Assembly: GCF_902859585.1 (NCBI RefSeq)
Contig: NZ_CADIJM010000006.1
Coordinates: forward strand, 62,001 to 126,000
Reading direction: 5' to 3'
Origin: Achromobacter animicus
GTDB taxonomy: Bacteria > Pseudomonadota > Gammaproteobacteria > Burkholderiales > Burkholderiaceae_B
DNA length: 64,000 nucleotides
The notes beneath the pieces are model-generated. The model was not told the origin of the DNA and ran no database searches. It saw nothing but the letters and a program-made list of their open reading frames with translations. Shown piece by piece: positions 40,600 to 49,756 of the stretch; within the stretch, counting starts at the first letter, position 1; each line of letters starts with the position of its first letter. Both the position numbers and the translations under genes were made by a program.

Positions 40600-43071
40600 T
40601 CAGAAGCGGTAGGCAAGGTCGAAGACGACGCGCAGTTCACGCTCGCGCTCGCCGTCATAGGGCCGGCTGGTGCCGGTGACCATGAAGCCCATGTCCAGAA
40701 CGTCGTTCGCGCGGTAGCGCTGGCCGTAGCCCAGCGCGACGACGCCGCCCGTGCCGTAGCCCTGCTGGCTGTAAGTGCCGGCGCCCAGCGTGCCGATCTG
40801 TTCCCATGCGGTTTCGTAGCGGCGGTGCAGCGTGTGCGTCAGCCGCACGCCGGGCAGGGCCAGGAAATCGGCGCTGGGGTTGAAGTAGGGCGCGTCGTCG
40901 CGGTTGTTGTGCTGGGTGGACAGGCCCAATTCCAGGTCGGCCTTCAGGTGCGGCGCGGTGTAGACACGCTCGCGGCCAGTCAGTCCGAATGCCCAACGGG
41001 TGTTGCCGTCGCTGAAACGGGACGGGGCGGCCGACAAGGTCCATTCGCGCCGCTCGTCGGCGCGCCAGCGCACGTACATCGACAGGCCGTTGGACGAGAC
41101 GTCGTTGGTCAGCGCGCGCAGCGGCGTGTCGCGCGACAGGATTTCGGCCGAGCCGCCCACCTGCCAGTGGTCGTTCAGGTCGTAGGCGGCGGACAGCCGC
41201 GCGCCGGGCTTGACGCCGTTGCCGTAGTCGTTGGTGGAGACTTCGCCTTCCACCGTCAGATCGCGCACGCGCCATTCCACGCCGGTGCGCAGCCAGCGGT
41301 AGATGCCACGGCCTTCCTCGAAGTCACCCGATGCGTAGCCGCCGCCGCCAAAGACGCGCCAGTCGTAGCCCATGGGCGGGGAATACAACACGGCGTCGAT
41401 GCCGAAATCGCCGTTGCCGGTGACCGGACTGTCCGAGGCCAGGCCGCGGTAGCCGGTGATGCGCAGCTCGGCCTTGCGGTGGACCTCCCACTCGCGGGCC
41501 AGCCGCCGGCTGGTCAGGTTTTCGGGCGAGCGGGCCAGCGTGTCGGCGGATAGCGCTTCGGCCTGACGCCATTCCTGCAGGTCCATCGCCGTGAAGCCCT
41601 GGCCGTTCTCCACCGCCAGGTCGCGCGGCGCCAGCGTTTCGGCCAGCTTCAGTTCGATTTCCGACGCGCGGGGCTGCGAGCGGGCGCGGTGGACGGTGGC
41701 CAGATCGCTGCGCAGCGCGGAATTGTTGGGCGCCTGCTGCACCATCTGCGCCAGGCGCTGGTGGGCCTCGATGGTGTCGTCGGCCTGAAGGTGCGTGGCG
41801 GCCAGCGTCTGGCGGCTTTCCAGGTTCAGGTCGTTGGGCATGCGCGTGGCCTGGCCCTTGTAGTAAAGCCAGGGGGCGTAGCCGGCCTGGACGGCGTCCG
41901 TGATCGGGGGCGTTTCGTCGAATTGTTCGCCTTCGGCCAGCGCGTAGTACAGGCCTGTCTGCGTGGCCAGACGCTGCGCCGGATCGTCGCCGGGCGCGCT
42001 GTCGCTGGCGGCCACCTGCCGGTACAGGTCGCGGGCGCGCTCGGGCTGGCGCAGGTACAGATAGGCGGAGGCCACGTCGCTCAGCGCGTAGCGCGGTACG
42101 TCGACGCCTTCGGCCAGCAGCGCCTCGTATTCCTGGATCAGCATCTGCATCTGCACCCGGGCGTGCAGGGCGTGCAGGCGGTCGATGCGGGCGCGCAGCA
42201 CGTCGGCGCGGGCGTCTTCGCCCAGTTTGCGCCAATCGGCAATCACGGCGTCGTAGCCGGCCAGCGCGCGGTCGGCGATCGCAAACCGTTCGGCCTCGCC
42301 GCGCGCGGGCATGGCCGCCAGCCGCGCCTCCTGCGCCAGTGCGTCGGCCTGCAGGGCGCGCATCTGGGCGGGGGTAAACAGCGTTTCATGGCGACGCGCC
42401 CAGTCCAGCGCCACGTCGGCCATGCGGGCGCCCTGAAGCGCCCGGATGTATTCGCGCAGCACGTAGGGCGTGGCGGGCGCCAGCGCCAGTGCCTGGTCGG
42501 CCTGATGCAGGGCTTCAAATGGTTGGGACTGGCGCGCGTAGACGTAGCTGAGGGCCAGCCGGGCGTCGGCGTCGCGCGGCTGACGGGCGATGCGTTTCTC
42601 GCCTGCGGCGATCGCGGCTGGGATTTGCCCGGCGTCCGCCAGCGTCATGATCTCGCCCGCCGCGAAGGCGGCTTCGCCCGGATGGCGGCGCATCCCCTGG
42701 CGGTAGGCGTCGAGCGCCTGCGGCCAGCGCTGCTGGTCGCGGTAGGCCCGCGCCACGGCCAATTGGACGTTGGCCGGCGGCACGGCGCCGGCCGGCAGCG
42801 TCTCGTACGCGACGATGGCTTCGTCAGGCTTGCCCGCCCAGCCGGCGATGACGATCCGGTCGTAAACGGGCCGCACGCCCGCGGCGCTGCCCTGCGCGCG
42901 CAGCATTTCCAGCGCAGGTTCGTGGTCGCCGGCGCGAGCGCGCTCGATCAGCGCGTCGTAGTGGCTTGACGGGGCGGCCAGCGTCAGCACGGGCGCGAGC
43001 ATTGCGCTGGCCGCCATCAAGTTCAGTCTGGGTCCAACGGCGTTTGACCGCCTGGTTCGTTCGATTGGCAT
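40600..43071 (-). CDS. pgaA: PNAG export porin PgaA
   Basis: An 823-residue outer-membrane export protein. A signal peptide (about residues 1-33, MLAPVLTLAA region) precedes a long TPR superhelix (about 35-500, repeats such as AVARAYRDQQRWPQALDAYR) that guides the polymer, then a C-terminal beta barrel of about 16 strands ending in phenylalanine (FDLAYRF). It follows pgaBCD order with pgaB 21 bp downstream. The start at 43071 fits the signal peptide; a GTG at 43119 would extend it. Confidence 0.93.
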   Translation of the reverse strand: MPIERTRRSNAVGPRLNLMAASAMLAPVLTLAAPSSHYDALIERARAGDHEPALEMLRAQGSAAGVRPVYDRIVIAGWAGKPDEAIVAYETLPAGAVPPANVQLAVARAYRDQQRWPQALDAYRQGMRRHPGEAAFAAGEIMTLADAGQIPAAIAAGEKRIARQPRDADARLALSYVYARQSQPFEALHQADQALALAPATPYVLREYIRALQGARMADVALDWARRHETLFTPAQMRALQADALAQEARLAAMPARGEAERFAIADRALAGYDAVIADWRKLGEDARADVLRARIDRLHALHARVQMQMLIQEYEALLAEGVDVPRYALSDVASAYLYLRQPERARDLYRQVAASDSAPGDDPAQRLATQTGLYYALAEGEQFDETPPITDAVQAGYAPWLYYKGQATRMPNDLNLESRQTLAATHLQADDTIEAHQRLAQMVQQAPNNSALRSDLATVHRARSQPRASEIELKLAETLAPRDLAVENGQGFTAMDLQEWRQAEALSADTLARSPENLTSRRLAREWEVHRKAELRITGYRGLASDSPVTGNGDFGIDAVLYSPPMGYDWRVFGGGGYASGDFEEGRGIYRWLRTGVEWRVRDLTVEGEVSTNDYGNGVKPGARLSAAYDLNDHWQVGGSAEILSRDTPLRALTNDVSSNGLSMYVRWRADERREWTLSAAPSRFSDGNTRWAFGLTGRERVYTAPHLKADLELGLSTQHNNRDDAPYFNPSADFLALPGVRLTHTLHRRYETAWEQIGTLGAGTYSQQGYGTGGVVALGYGQRYRANDVLDMGFMVTGTSRPYDGERERELRVVFDLAYRF

Positions 43072-43615
43072 CTGTATGACATCCGCAGTGGCAATTCGGG
43101 GCGTCCATGGCTCCGCCACGCCGGACGGGCGCGAGCACCCGGCAAGGGCGGCCGCAGGCGAACCAGGCGCCTGCAGCGCGGAAATGAACGTTTGATTGGG
43201 ACTTGCGCGGCGCCCGCTACGGGGACCTTCGCACTCGCGCTATCGGAGTGCATGGCTAGTACGCGCCACGCCCGTGGGGCGTGATCGCGGCGCTTATGCT
43301 GCGCCGTCGACGGATGGAACTTTACGGAAAATTGCGCGGATTAACTGTCAATTACTGCAAAGGGGGCGTCACGGCGAAGGCGCCTTGGCGTATTCTCTCG
43401 TCGCAGGCCGTGCAATCGTCTTGGCGCGGCGGTAAAGGTTCTGGTCGGACGGACGCGCGTTGCCCAGCAGGGCAAACGTCATGCGCGTCCTTTCGCCATT
43501 CTCGTAACAAAAAGCATCAAAAATGCTGACGTGTAACGCGCTTTGCTTGCGCGAACCCAGTGCAACTGCAGTCCCAACGGCGGGGCGGGCCGACAAGCCT
43601 GAGCCCGAGCGAACC
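43072..43615. promoter_or_regulatory. Divergent regulatory region between pgaABCD and the diguanylate cyclase
   Basis: About 540 bp without a recognisable gene. It contains two perfect hairpins, CACGCCC/GGGCGTG (43267-43283) and CGGCGC/GCGCCG (43288-43306), and a smaller one, AGCAT/ATGCT near 43514-43526. A minus-strand TTGACA (43351-43346) has only a poor -10 at 17 bp. In E. coli the pgaA leader is a CsrA target; I see only a few GGA motifs on the minus strand and claim nothing specific. Promoters for both sides should lie here. Confidence 0.5.
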
Positions 43616-44845
43616 ATGACGACTAGCTTGTTTTTCCTGATGTGGGGCCTGGCCACGGCGCTGGCGTTGCCGTTGCTGCTGCCCTTTCACGTCCGCGGCG
43701 TCGAAGGCGTGCCTGCGTTCATGGCGGCCAATGCGCTGGCCGTGCTGTCCCTGCTGGCCTACGCGTCGGCCGAGATGATCCCGCCCGCCGCCTATGTGAT
43801 GGTGTCCAACGCCGCCTGGGCCTGTTCCGCCGCGCTGGTGTACATCGGCGTGCGCCAGTTCTTCGGCATGCATCCGCATATCCTGCGCACCACCTTGTTG
43901 TGCTCGCTCTGCACCTTCGGCTTTGCCCTGCTGCTGTACCGCAGCGACAGCCTGGTGTGGCGCATGGTGCTGTATTCCGTCTACACCTGCGTGCTGATGG
44001 CAGCGACCGGCGCCGTCATCTTCCGGCAGCGCAGGCGCATCAAGACAAAAGGCGTCGTGCTGTATCTGCTGCTGGCATTTTTTGGGGTGGTGGCGTTGCA
44101 CGCGCTGCGCGGATATGTCTACGGCGCGGGCGTGGAGACGCCGGTGTCGCTGCTGCAGCCGTCGGCGTGGAGCCTCTTTTTCATTGTGTGCGGCTCGGTC
44201 ACGGTGCCCGGACTCTTCCTGGCGCTGCTCTTCATGATCCAGACCAGCCAGGCGGAAAAGATGCAGGCCGCGCTGACGTTCGACAGCCTGACGCAGGCCT
44301 ATTCGCGGCGCAGCATCATGGACGAGCTTGAACACGAGCTGCTGCGCTGTGAGCGCACGGGCGGCAAGCTGGCGGTGCTGGTGCTGGACATCGATCACTT
44401 CAAATCCATCAACGACCGCTACGGCCACGCGGGCGGCGACACCGCGCTGCGTCACTTCGCGCGCGTGGTGCAGAATGCGGTCCGGTCGAGCGATCGCTTC
44501 GGCCGCCTGGGCGGCGAGGAGTTCGTGCTGCTGATGTACGACTGCGATCCGGCGAGCGCGCTGGTGCAGGCGCAGCGCGTCTGCGACGCCTTGCGCGACA
44601 TGCCGCTCTATCTGCAGGGGCTGGAAGTGCAGCTGACCACAAGCGGCGGGCTGGCGTCCTATCAGCCGGGCGACAGCGCCGACGTCATCCTGGCGCGGGC
44701 CGACGTGGCGTTGTACCGGGCCAAGGAGCAGGGGCGGGACCGCGTGGAAATGGCCTGGAGCGGCCGCGGCGTCGTCAAGACGAGCGGCGGCCTGCCGGCC
44801 GCCGCGAATGCCCTGGAAGCGGAAACCGCAGGGACTACGGCTTGA
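43616..44845 (+). CDS. Diguanylate cyclase beside the pga operon
   Basis: A 409-residue membrane-bound diguanylate cyclase. The N-terminal half has about six hydrophobic helices (residues 3-205); a short linker leads to a C-terminal GGDEF domain. The active site is intact (GGEEF at about 299-303) and an RSSD inhibitory site lies five residues before it, so it should make c-di-GMP from GTP with product feedback. It is transcribed away from pgaABCD. The start at 43616 puts the first helix at the N terminus. Its end overlaps the convergent peptidase gene by 11 bp. Confidence 0.9.
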   Translation: MTTSLFFLMWGLATALALPLLLPFHVRGVEGVPAFMAANALAVLSLLAYASAEMIPPAAYVMVSNAAWACSAALVYIGVRQFFGMHPHILRTTLLCSLCTFGFALLLYRSDSLVWRMVLYSVYTCVLMAATGAVIFRQRRRIKTKGVVLYLLLAFFGVVALHALRGYVYGAGVETPVSLLQPSAWSLFFIVCGSVTVPGLFLALLFMIQTSQAEKMQAALTFDSLTQAYSRRSIMDELEHELLRCERTGGKLAVLVLDIDHFKSINDRYGHAGGDTALRHFARVVQNAVRSSDRFGRLGGEEFVLLMYDCDPASALVQAQRVCDALRDMPLYLQGLEVQLTTSGGLASYQPGDSADVILARADVALYRAKEQGRDRVEMAWSGRGVVKTSGGLPAAANALEAETAGTTA

Positions 44846-46751
44846 GGTGTTCCGTCAGGAACTTCTCCATGGCCTCGTAGAACTCGAACTTGTTCTCGTC
44901 GTTGTGAAAGCCATGGCCTTCGTTGTCCTTGACCATGTATTCCACGTCCACCCCGCGGGCCTTGAGCGCTGACACCATCTGGTCGCTCTCGTCCTTGTTC
45001 ACGCGTGGATCCTTGGCGCCCTGCGCGACGAACAGCGGCGTCTTGATCTTGTCCGCGTGCAGCGCCGGTGAAGTTGCGGTCAGGCGGTCGCGGTCGCGCA
45101 CCGGGTCGCCCACCATGTCCTGCATCTTGTCCAGCATGGGTTTCCAGTACGGAGGAATGGACTTCATGAACGTGAAGAGGTTCGATACGCCCACGTAGTC
45201 CACGGCCGCGGCGTACAGGTCCGGCGTGAAGGCCACGCCGGCCAGCGTGGCGTAGCCGCCGTAGCTGGCGCCATAGATGCCGATGCGCTTGGGGTCGGCG
45301 ATGCCTTGCTCGACCAGCCATTGCACGCCGTCGGTGATGTCGTCCTGCATCTTCAGGCCCCATTCCCCGAAGCCGGCTTCCCAGAAGTCGCGGCCATAAC
45401 CGGTGGAGCCGCGGAAATTCATCTGCAGCACGCAGAAACCGCGGTTGGCCAGGAATTGCACTTCGGGGTTGTAGCCCCAGCCGTCGCGGGCCCACGGGCC
45501 GCCGTGCGGATTGACCACGCAGGCCAGGTTCTTGGGTTCGCGGCCGGCGGGCAGCGTGAGGTAACCATGGATGGTCCGGCCGTCGCGACTTTGATAGCTG
45601 ATGGGCTGCACCCGCGACATGTCAGCTTCGGGGATGGCCGGGTTCAGGTCCGCCAGCTTGGTCAGCGTGCCGGCCACGGCGTCGTAGATGTAGCGCGCGC
45701 CGGGCGTGCGGTCGTTGTAGGCCGCCACGATGAACTTGTTCTCGTCGCGGTTGCCGCCCTGGATGACGACGTCGTAACCCGGCAGGAGATCGGCAAGCGT
45801 CTTGTACAGCGCTTCGGTTTCCGCGTCGAAGAACTTGTATTGCGGCTTGTCGGTCTGGTAGGACGCCACGGTCAGCACGCGGCGCTTGCGCGAGAACGCG
45901 GCGCCGTCCAGGTCGACGGCCTCGGGCGTGAAGATGACATCCTCGGCGTCCGGCGTGGCCGGGTCGATGACGACCAGCGAGAGCTTGTCGCGATTTCGGT
46001 TGCTCAGCGCGTAGAACTTCTTGTCGTCGAACGTGAAGAATGCGGGGCTGACGCTGGTGCGGTAGTCGGTGGTAATGAGCGGGCGGAAGTCGGACGCTTC
46101 GTCGTCGCGGTAGAGCAGGGTGGTGTTCAGCCCGTCGCTGGCGACGGCGGCGCGCACCTTGCCCGCGTGGTCGGTCTGCCAGCCGACGATGTTGCCCGGA
46201 TTCTGCGCCACCAGCACGGCCGCGCCGGTGTGGACGTTGACGCGGTAGACGTCGAAGACCTCGGGGTTGCGCTGGTTGTGGCTGATCAGCACGTGGTCGG
46301 GGTCGTCTTCGAGGTCGTCCTCGATGCCGGCGCGCACGCCCTCGTACGGGGTCAGGTCCGTGATCTTGCCGGTCTTGGCGTTGACGGCCAGGACGTGGAA
46401 GTTTTCGTCGCCGCCAAAGTCCTTCTGGTACAGCACCACGTCCGGGCCTTTCCAGAAATAGCCGCTGATGTCGCGCGCGGTCTCGCTGGTCAGCTGGCGC
46501 GGCTCGCCCACGAGCTGGCTGCCTTGCAGCGGCTGCACGTAGATGTTCATGCGGGCGGGGTTGCCGTCCACGCTGGTGGGCTGCATGAACGATAGCGTCT
46601 GGCCGTCGTCGGACAGCCGGAAATAGCCGCGCTCAGGATTGCGGAAGAAATCTTTCAGGGGATAGGCGCGGGGAGGCGGCTGCGTGGCGCAGGCACCCAG
46701 GGAGGCGCCGACGATGCCGGCAGCCAGGACGGTGCGCAGAAATGAGAACAA
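44835..46751 (-). CDS. S9 family prolyl oligopeptidase-like lipoprotein
   Basis: A 638-residue exported serine peptidase. The start is a TTG at 46751: GGAGG lies seven bases upstream and it gives a short signal with lipobox LGAC. The N-terminal part is a beta-propeller (LTSETARDISGYFWKGPDVV, DDPDHVLISHNQRNPEVFDVY), and the C-terminal alpha/beta hydrolase has the Ser motif GASYGGY, Asp in GAKDPRV and His in EGHGF. It is attached to a membrane and probably cleaves short peptides in the periplasm. ATG-only gene finders may misplace the start. Confidence 0.88.
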   Translation of the reverse strand: MFSFLRTVLAAGIVGASLGACATQPPPRAYPLKDFFRNPERGYFRLSDDGQTLSFMQPTSVDGNPARMNIYVQPLQGSQLVGEPRQLTSETARDISGYFWKGPDVVLYQKDFGGDENFHVLAVNAKTGKITDLTPYEGVRAGIEDDLEDDPDHVLISHNQRNPEVFDVYRVNVHTGAAVLVAQNPGNIVGWQTDHAGKVRAAVASDGLNTTLLYRDDEASDFRPLITTDYRTSVSPAFFTFDDKKFYALSNRNRDKLSLVVIDPATPDAEDVIFTPEAVDLDGAAFSRKRRVLTVASYQTDKPQYKFFDAETEALYKTLADLLPGYDVVIQGGNRDENKFIVAAYNDRTPGARYIYDAVAGTLTKLADLNPAIPEADMSRVQPISYQSRDGRTIHGYLTLPAGREPKNLACVVNPHGGPWARDGWGYNPEVQFLANRGFCVLQMNFRGSTGYGRDFWEAGFGEWGLKMQDDITDGVQWLVEQGIADPKRIGIYGASYGGYATLAGVAFTPDLYAAAVDYVGVSNLFTFMKSIPPYWKPMLDKMQDMVGDPVRDRDRLTATSPALHADKIKTPLFVAQGAKDPRVNKDESDQMVSALKARGVDVEYMVKDNEGHGFHNDENKFEFYEAMEKFLTEHLKP

Positions 46752-46906
46752 GGGGAAACCTCCGTGATGTCGATCCGCGTTGCAAATAGGCTGGTCGATA
46801 ATGCCATAGCCGCGCAAGGGGTGTCGAACCGGCCCCGCCGATCCGGCGCCACTTATGCCGCCAGGCGGTTTGCGGGATAATCGCGGCACTTCTTCTGGAG
46901 ATTTAC

Positions 46907-47362
46907 ATGTACAGGAATCTGGTCGCGGCCTCGGCGCTGGCCCTGGGGCTGGCCGGCTGCTCGCTCGGCATTTCGCCGGACAGCGCGTCGCCGCACAGCG
47001 AATTCAAGGCGCCGGTGGCCTTCAAGGACGCCTACGATGCGGTCATCCGCCAGTCCAACGCGTGCCTGCGCAGCACCGACAACGCCTACCGCGTCGTTTC
47101 CGACCTGAACGAAAGCGCGCAATCCGGTGTGGTGCGCGTGCTGGCGCCGTATTCCGATCGCGAGATGTCGCGCGTTGACCTCAAGTCCGAGGGGCCCAAG
47201 TCCACGGACGTGCGCATCGTGATGTGGGGCAAGGGCACGTGGGACCCCGCTGCCATGCGCGCGATGCAGGACGCGGTGTATTACGGGTTGGTGTCGTGCA
47301 GCACGTACATGCCGCTGGATCCGCGCCCGCCCGTCAAGCCGACGCGCGACCTGCCGAAATAA
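46907..47362 (+). CDS. Small lipoprotein of unknown function
   Basis: A 151-residue lipoprotein: signal MYRNLVAASALALGLAGC with lipobox LAGC (Cys18). The mature part begins SLGISPDSASPHSEFK and contains one longer helix (FKDAYDAVIRQSNACL) and a beta-rich middle (SDVRIVMWGKGTW region). Two further cysteines (positions 53 and 131) might form a disulfide in the periplasm. GGAG upstream of the ATG supports the start. I do not recognise a named family. Confidence 0.7.
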   Translation: MYRNLVAASALALGLAGCSLGISPDSASPHSEFKAPVAFKDAYDAVIRQSNACLRSTDNAYRVVSDLNESAQSGVVRVLAPYSDREMSRVDLKSEGPKSTDVRIVMWGKGTWDPAAMRAMQDAVYYGLVSCSTYMPLDPRPPVKPTRDLPK

Positions 47363-47379
47363 GGCAGGACGAAAAAAGA

Positions 47380-47802
47380 TCAGTCGCCGCCCGGACGGCG
47401 GCGGATGATCTTGAAGGTGGCGGTGGCGCGCGCCACCAGTTCACCGTCGGCACGGCGGATGTCGCCCTCACAGAAGGCGATGGACGCGCCGCGGCGCAGG
47501 CAGCGCGCTTCGATGACCAGGTCGCCCGTGCCGGGAGACAGGAACGTGGTGTTCATGTCGATGGTGGCCATGCCCTCGGTGGCGTCCGCGGAGCCGCGTG
47601 CGGCGGCGCTCAGGGTGAAGTCCAGCACGCTCATCAGCGTGCCGCCGTGCACGTCGCCGCGGCTGTTGGTCAGGTCTTCGCGCCACGGCAGCGTCGTGCG
47701 GGCATAGGCCGGCGCGATGCTTTCCGGCACCAGGCCGATGAAACTCATGAAGGGAATGGTCAGGCCGAAATAGTCGGTTTTGGCGGAGGCGGGTGCAGTC
47801 AT
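47380..47802 (-). CDS. PaaI-type hotdog-fold thioesterase
   Basis: A 140-residue thioesterase of the PaaI/hotdog fold. Seen: [20 protein letters not shown], the conserved HGG loop with its helix, and [19 protein letters not shown]. These enzymes hydrolyse acyl-CoA, often phenylacetyl- or medium-chain thioesters, as a scavenging step. The start at 47802 is preferred; one at 47847 lacks a ribosome binding site. It is divergent from dinB. Confidence 0.85.
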   Translation of the reverse strand: MTAPASAKTDYFGLTIPFMSFIGLVPESIAPAYARTTLPWREDLTNSRGDVHGGTLMSVLDFTLSAAARGSADATEGMATIDMNTTFLSPGTGDLVIEARCLRRGASIAFCEGDIRRADGELVARATATFKIIRRRPGGD

Positions 47803-47877
47803 GGAACCGTCGTGGGCGAGAAGGGATAGCGGATTGCCGCCGGTCATAATATATGTTTTTGCCACGGGATTGAGGTC

Positions 47878-48975
47878 ATGACGGGGCAGGCGTCGGCGCA
47901 GTCTGCGCGCAAAATCGTGCATGTGGACATGGATGCGTTTTACGCGTCCGTGGAGCAGCGCGACAATCCCGACCTGCGCGGCAAGCCAGTGGTGGTGGCC
48001 TGGACCGGACCGCGCTCGGTCGTGTGCGCGGCGTCCTACGAAGCGCGGCGCTACGGCATCCATTCCGCCATGTCGGCCATCAAGGCCGAACGCCTCTGTC
48101 CGCACGCGATCTACGTGCCGCCCGATTTCAACCGCTACCGCGACGTGTCGCGACAGGTGCGGCAGATCTTCGCCCGACATACCGACCTGATCGAACCCTT
48201 GTCGCTCGACGAGGCCTACCTGGACGTGACGGTCAACAAATGCGGGCTGCCATCGGCCACCGAGGTGGCGCAGGTGATTCGCCAGCAGATCCGCGAGGAA
48301 ACCGGACTGACCGCGTCGGCCGGTGTAGCCCCGAACAAATTCCTGGCCAAGATCGCGTCGGACTGGAACAAGCCCGACGGCATTTTTGTGGTGCGGCCCA
48401 GCAAGGTGCTGGCGTTCCTGGAGCCCTTGCCCGTGCGCAAGGTGCCGGGCGTGGGCAAGGTCACGCAGGCGCGCCTGGAGCAGCTTGGCATCCAGACCGT
48501 GGGCGACCTGGCCACGCACAGCGCGCAGGAGCTGGAGCACTACTTCGGCCGCTATGGCCGGCGGCTGTACGAGCTGGCGCGCGGCATCGACGAACGCGAG
48601 GTCCAGACCGACCAGCCGTTGCAACAGGTGTCGGCCGAAACCACGTTTTCCAACGACGTCCGGCTGGAGGCCGTGGGCGACGCCCTGGACCGCATGGCGG
48701 AAAAGGTGTGGGATCAGGCGCTGAAGAAGGGCGCCTTGGGACGCACGGTGGTGCTCAAGCTGAAGACCGACCGCTTCCGCATCCTGACGCGCAGCCAGAC
48801 CTGCGCCCAGCCGCCAACGTCCGCCATGGAGCTGGCCGCGCTGGCGCGGCTGCTGTGCGAACGCGTGGAACTGCCGCCGGACACGCTGTACCGGCTGGCG
48901 GGGGTGGGGATGAGCAACTTCGCAGATCCGGGCGAGCAGTCGCGCCAGCCGGATCTGTTTGGAGGGGCGTTCTAG
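47878..48975 (+). CDS. dinB: DNA polymerase IV
   Basis: A 365-residue Y-family translesion polymerase. It has [15 protein letters not shown] (first catalytic Asp), [10 protein letters not shown] (catalytic Asp-Glu), the thumb [20 protein letters not shown], a little-finger domain and a C-terminal beta-clamp-like tail (QPDLFGGAF). Pol IV bypasses lesions and belongs to the SOS response in many bacteria, but I did not find a clear LexA box upstream. GAGG precedes the ATG. The stop lies five bases before a duplicated REP-like element. Confidence 0.96.
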   Translation: MTGQASAQSARKIVHVDMDAFYASVEQRDNPDLRGKPVVVAWTGPRSVVCAASYEARRYGIHSAMSAIKAERLCPHAIYVPPDFNRYRDVSRQVRQIFARHTDLIEPLSLDEAYLDVTVNKCGLPSATEVAQVIRQQIREETGLTASAGVAPNKFLAKIASDWNKPDGIFVVRPSKVLAFLEPLPVRKVPGVGKVTQARLEQLGIQTVGDLATHSAQELEHYFGRYGRRLYELARGIDEREVQTDQPLQQVSAETTFSNDVRLEAVGDALDRMAEKVWDQALKKGALGRTVVLKLKTDRFRILTRSQTCAQPPTSAMELAALARLLCERVELPPDTLYRLAGVGMSNFADPGEQSRQPDLFGGAF

Positions 48976-48980
48976 GTCTC

Positions 48981-49138
48981 GCCGCCGGGCCGCCCCAAGG
49001 CGAGACAGCCCCCTCGGGGGGCAGCTAGCGCGCGAAGCGTGCGCGGCGTGGGGGTCAAATCTGGCCGCCGGGCCGCCCCAAGGCGAGACAGCCCCCTCGG
49101 GGGGGCAGCTAGCGCGCGAAGCGTGCGCGGCGTGGGGG
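48981..49138. repeat. Two tandem copies of a REP-like palindromic element
   Basis: Copies at 48981-49054 (74 bp) and 49064-49138 (75 bp) differ by one G in a G run. Each holds the palindrome CCCCCTCGGGGG and GCGCGCGAAGCGTGCGCG-like arms. A similar intergenic element, ending with GTGGGGG, is familiar to me from many Burkholderiales genomes, where it sits between convergent genes. Here it fills the gap between dinB and the YqeY gene. Confidence 0.85.
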
Positions 49139-49149
49139 CGTCAACCTTT

Positions 49150-49608
49150 TTACAGGCGGGCCTTCACTTGCTGCGACAGCGCCGTCATGTCGGCGCGGCC
49201 GGCCAGCTTCTGCTTCAGGATAGCCATCACCTTGCCCATCGCGGGCGCGCCCGTCACGCCTTGCGCGGCGACTTCAGCCAGCGCGGCGTCGATGGCGGCG
49301 GCCACTTCCTCGGGGGTGGCTGCCTGGGGCAGGAATTCCTGCAGCACGGCCAGTTCGCCCTTTTCCTGCTCGGCGGTTTCCGTGCGGCCGGCCTGCTCGA
49401 ACGCGGCGATCGACTCGCGGCGCTGCTTGACCTGCTTTTCGATGATGGCGGTGATTTCGGCGTCGGTCAGGTCGCGGCGTTCGTCGACTTCCTTCTGCTT
49501 GACGGCGGCCAGCAGGAAACGCAGCGTGGTCAGTCGCTCGCTGGCCTTGGCGCGCATCGCGTCCTTGACGGCGTCGGACAGGCGGGTCTTGAGCGTAGCA
49601 GTGCTCAT
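49150..49608 (-). CDS. GatB/YqeY family protein
   Basis: A 152-residue, mostly helical protein of the GatB/YqeY family, related to the tail of the GatB amidotransferase subunit. It begins STATLKTRLSDAVKDAMRAK and ends with AMGKVMAILKQKLAGRADM, the family's tRNA-contact-like end. Stand-alone members have no firmly known role. The ATG at 49608 follows AAAGG; the ORF extends upstream to 49674. Length is normal. Confidence 0.92.
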   Translation of the reverse strand: MSTATLKTRLSDAVKDAMRAKASERLTTLRFLLAAVKQKEVDERRDLTDAEITAIIEKQVKQRRESIAAFEQAGRTETAEQEKGELAVLQEFLPQAATPEEVAAAIDAALAEVAAQGVTGAPAMGKVMAILKQKLAGRADMTALSQQVKARL

Positions 49609-49693
49609 CGGTAAACCTTTGTGGTGTTGCGGTAATCGGGAAGTGTAAACCGGGCCGGGGCACGACGTCGCCAAGCCGATTTCGCCGTTCGGA

Positions 49694-49724
49694 TTTAAAG
49701 ATGTATTATAAATATATGTTTAAA
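49694..49724 (+). promoter_or_regulatory. NsrR-type operator upstream of hmp
   Basis: A 31-bp imperfect palindrome, symmetric about 49709, with 12 of 15 pairs matching: left arm TTTAAAGATGTATT, right arm AATATATGTTTAAA. It resembles the NsrR consensus AAGATGYATTT with an inverted partner. It lies 33 bp before hmp, around the expected -10 (TATTAT, 49704-49709), and an NsrR-like gene is the next gene but one. Confidence 0.8.
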
Positions 49725-49756
49725 GGCGAGCCCGTTCGCCATTCAAGGAGCAGTTG

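Noticed and set aside
38548-41553. 1001-residue open frame opposite pgaB and pgaA
   Set aside because: Antisense shadow of two genuine genes. Long stop-free antisense frames are expected at this GC content.
47800-47880. LexA box before dinB
   Set aside because: No sequence close to CTGT-N8-ACAG was found in the upstream region.
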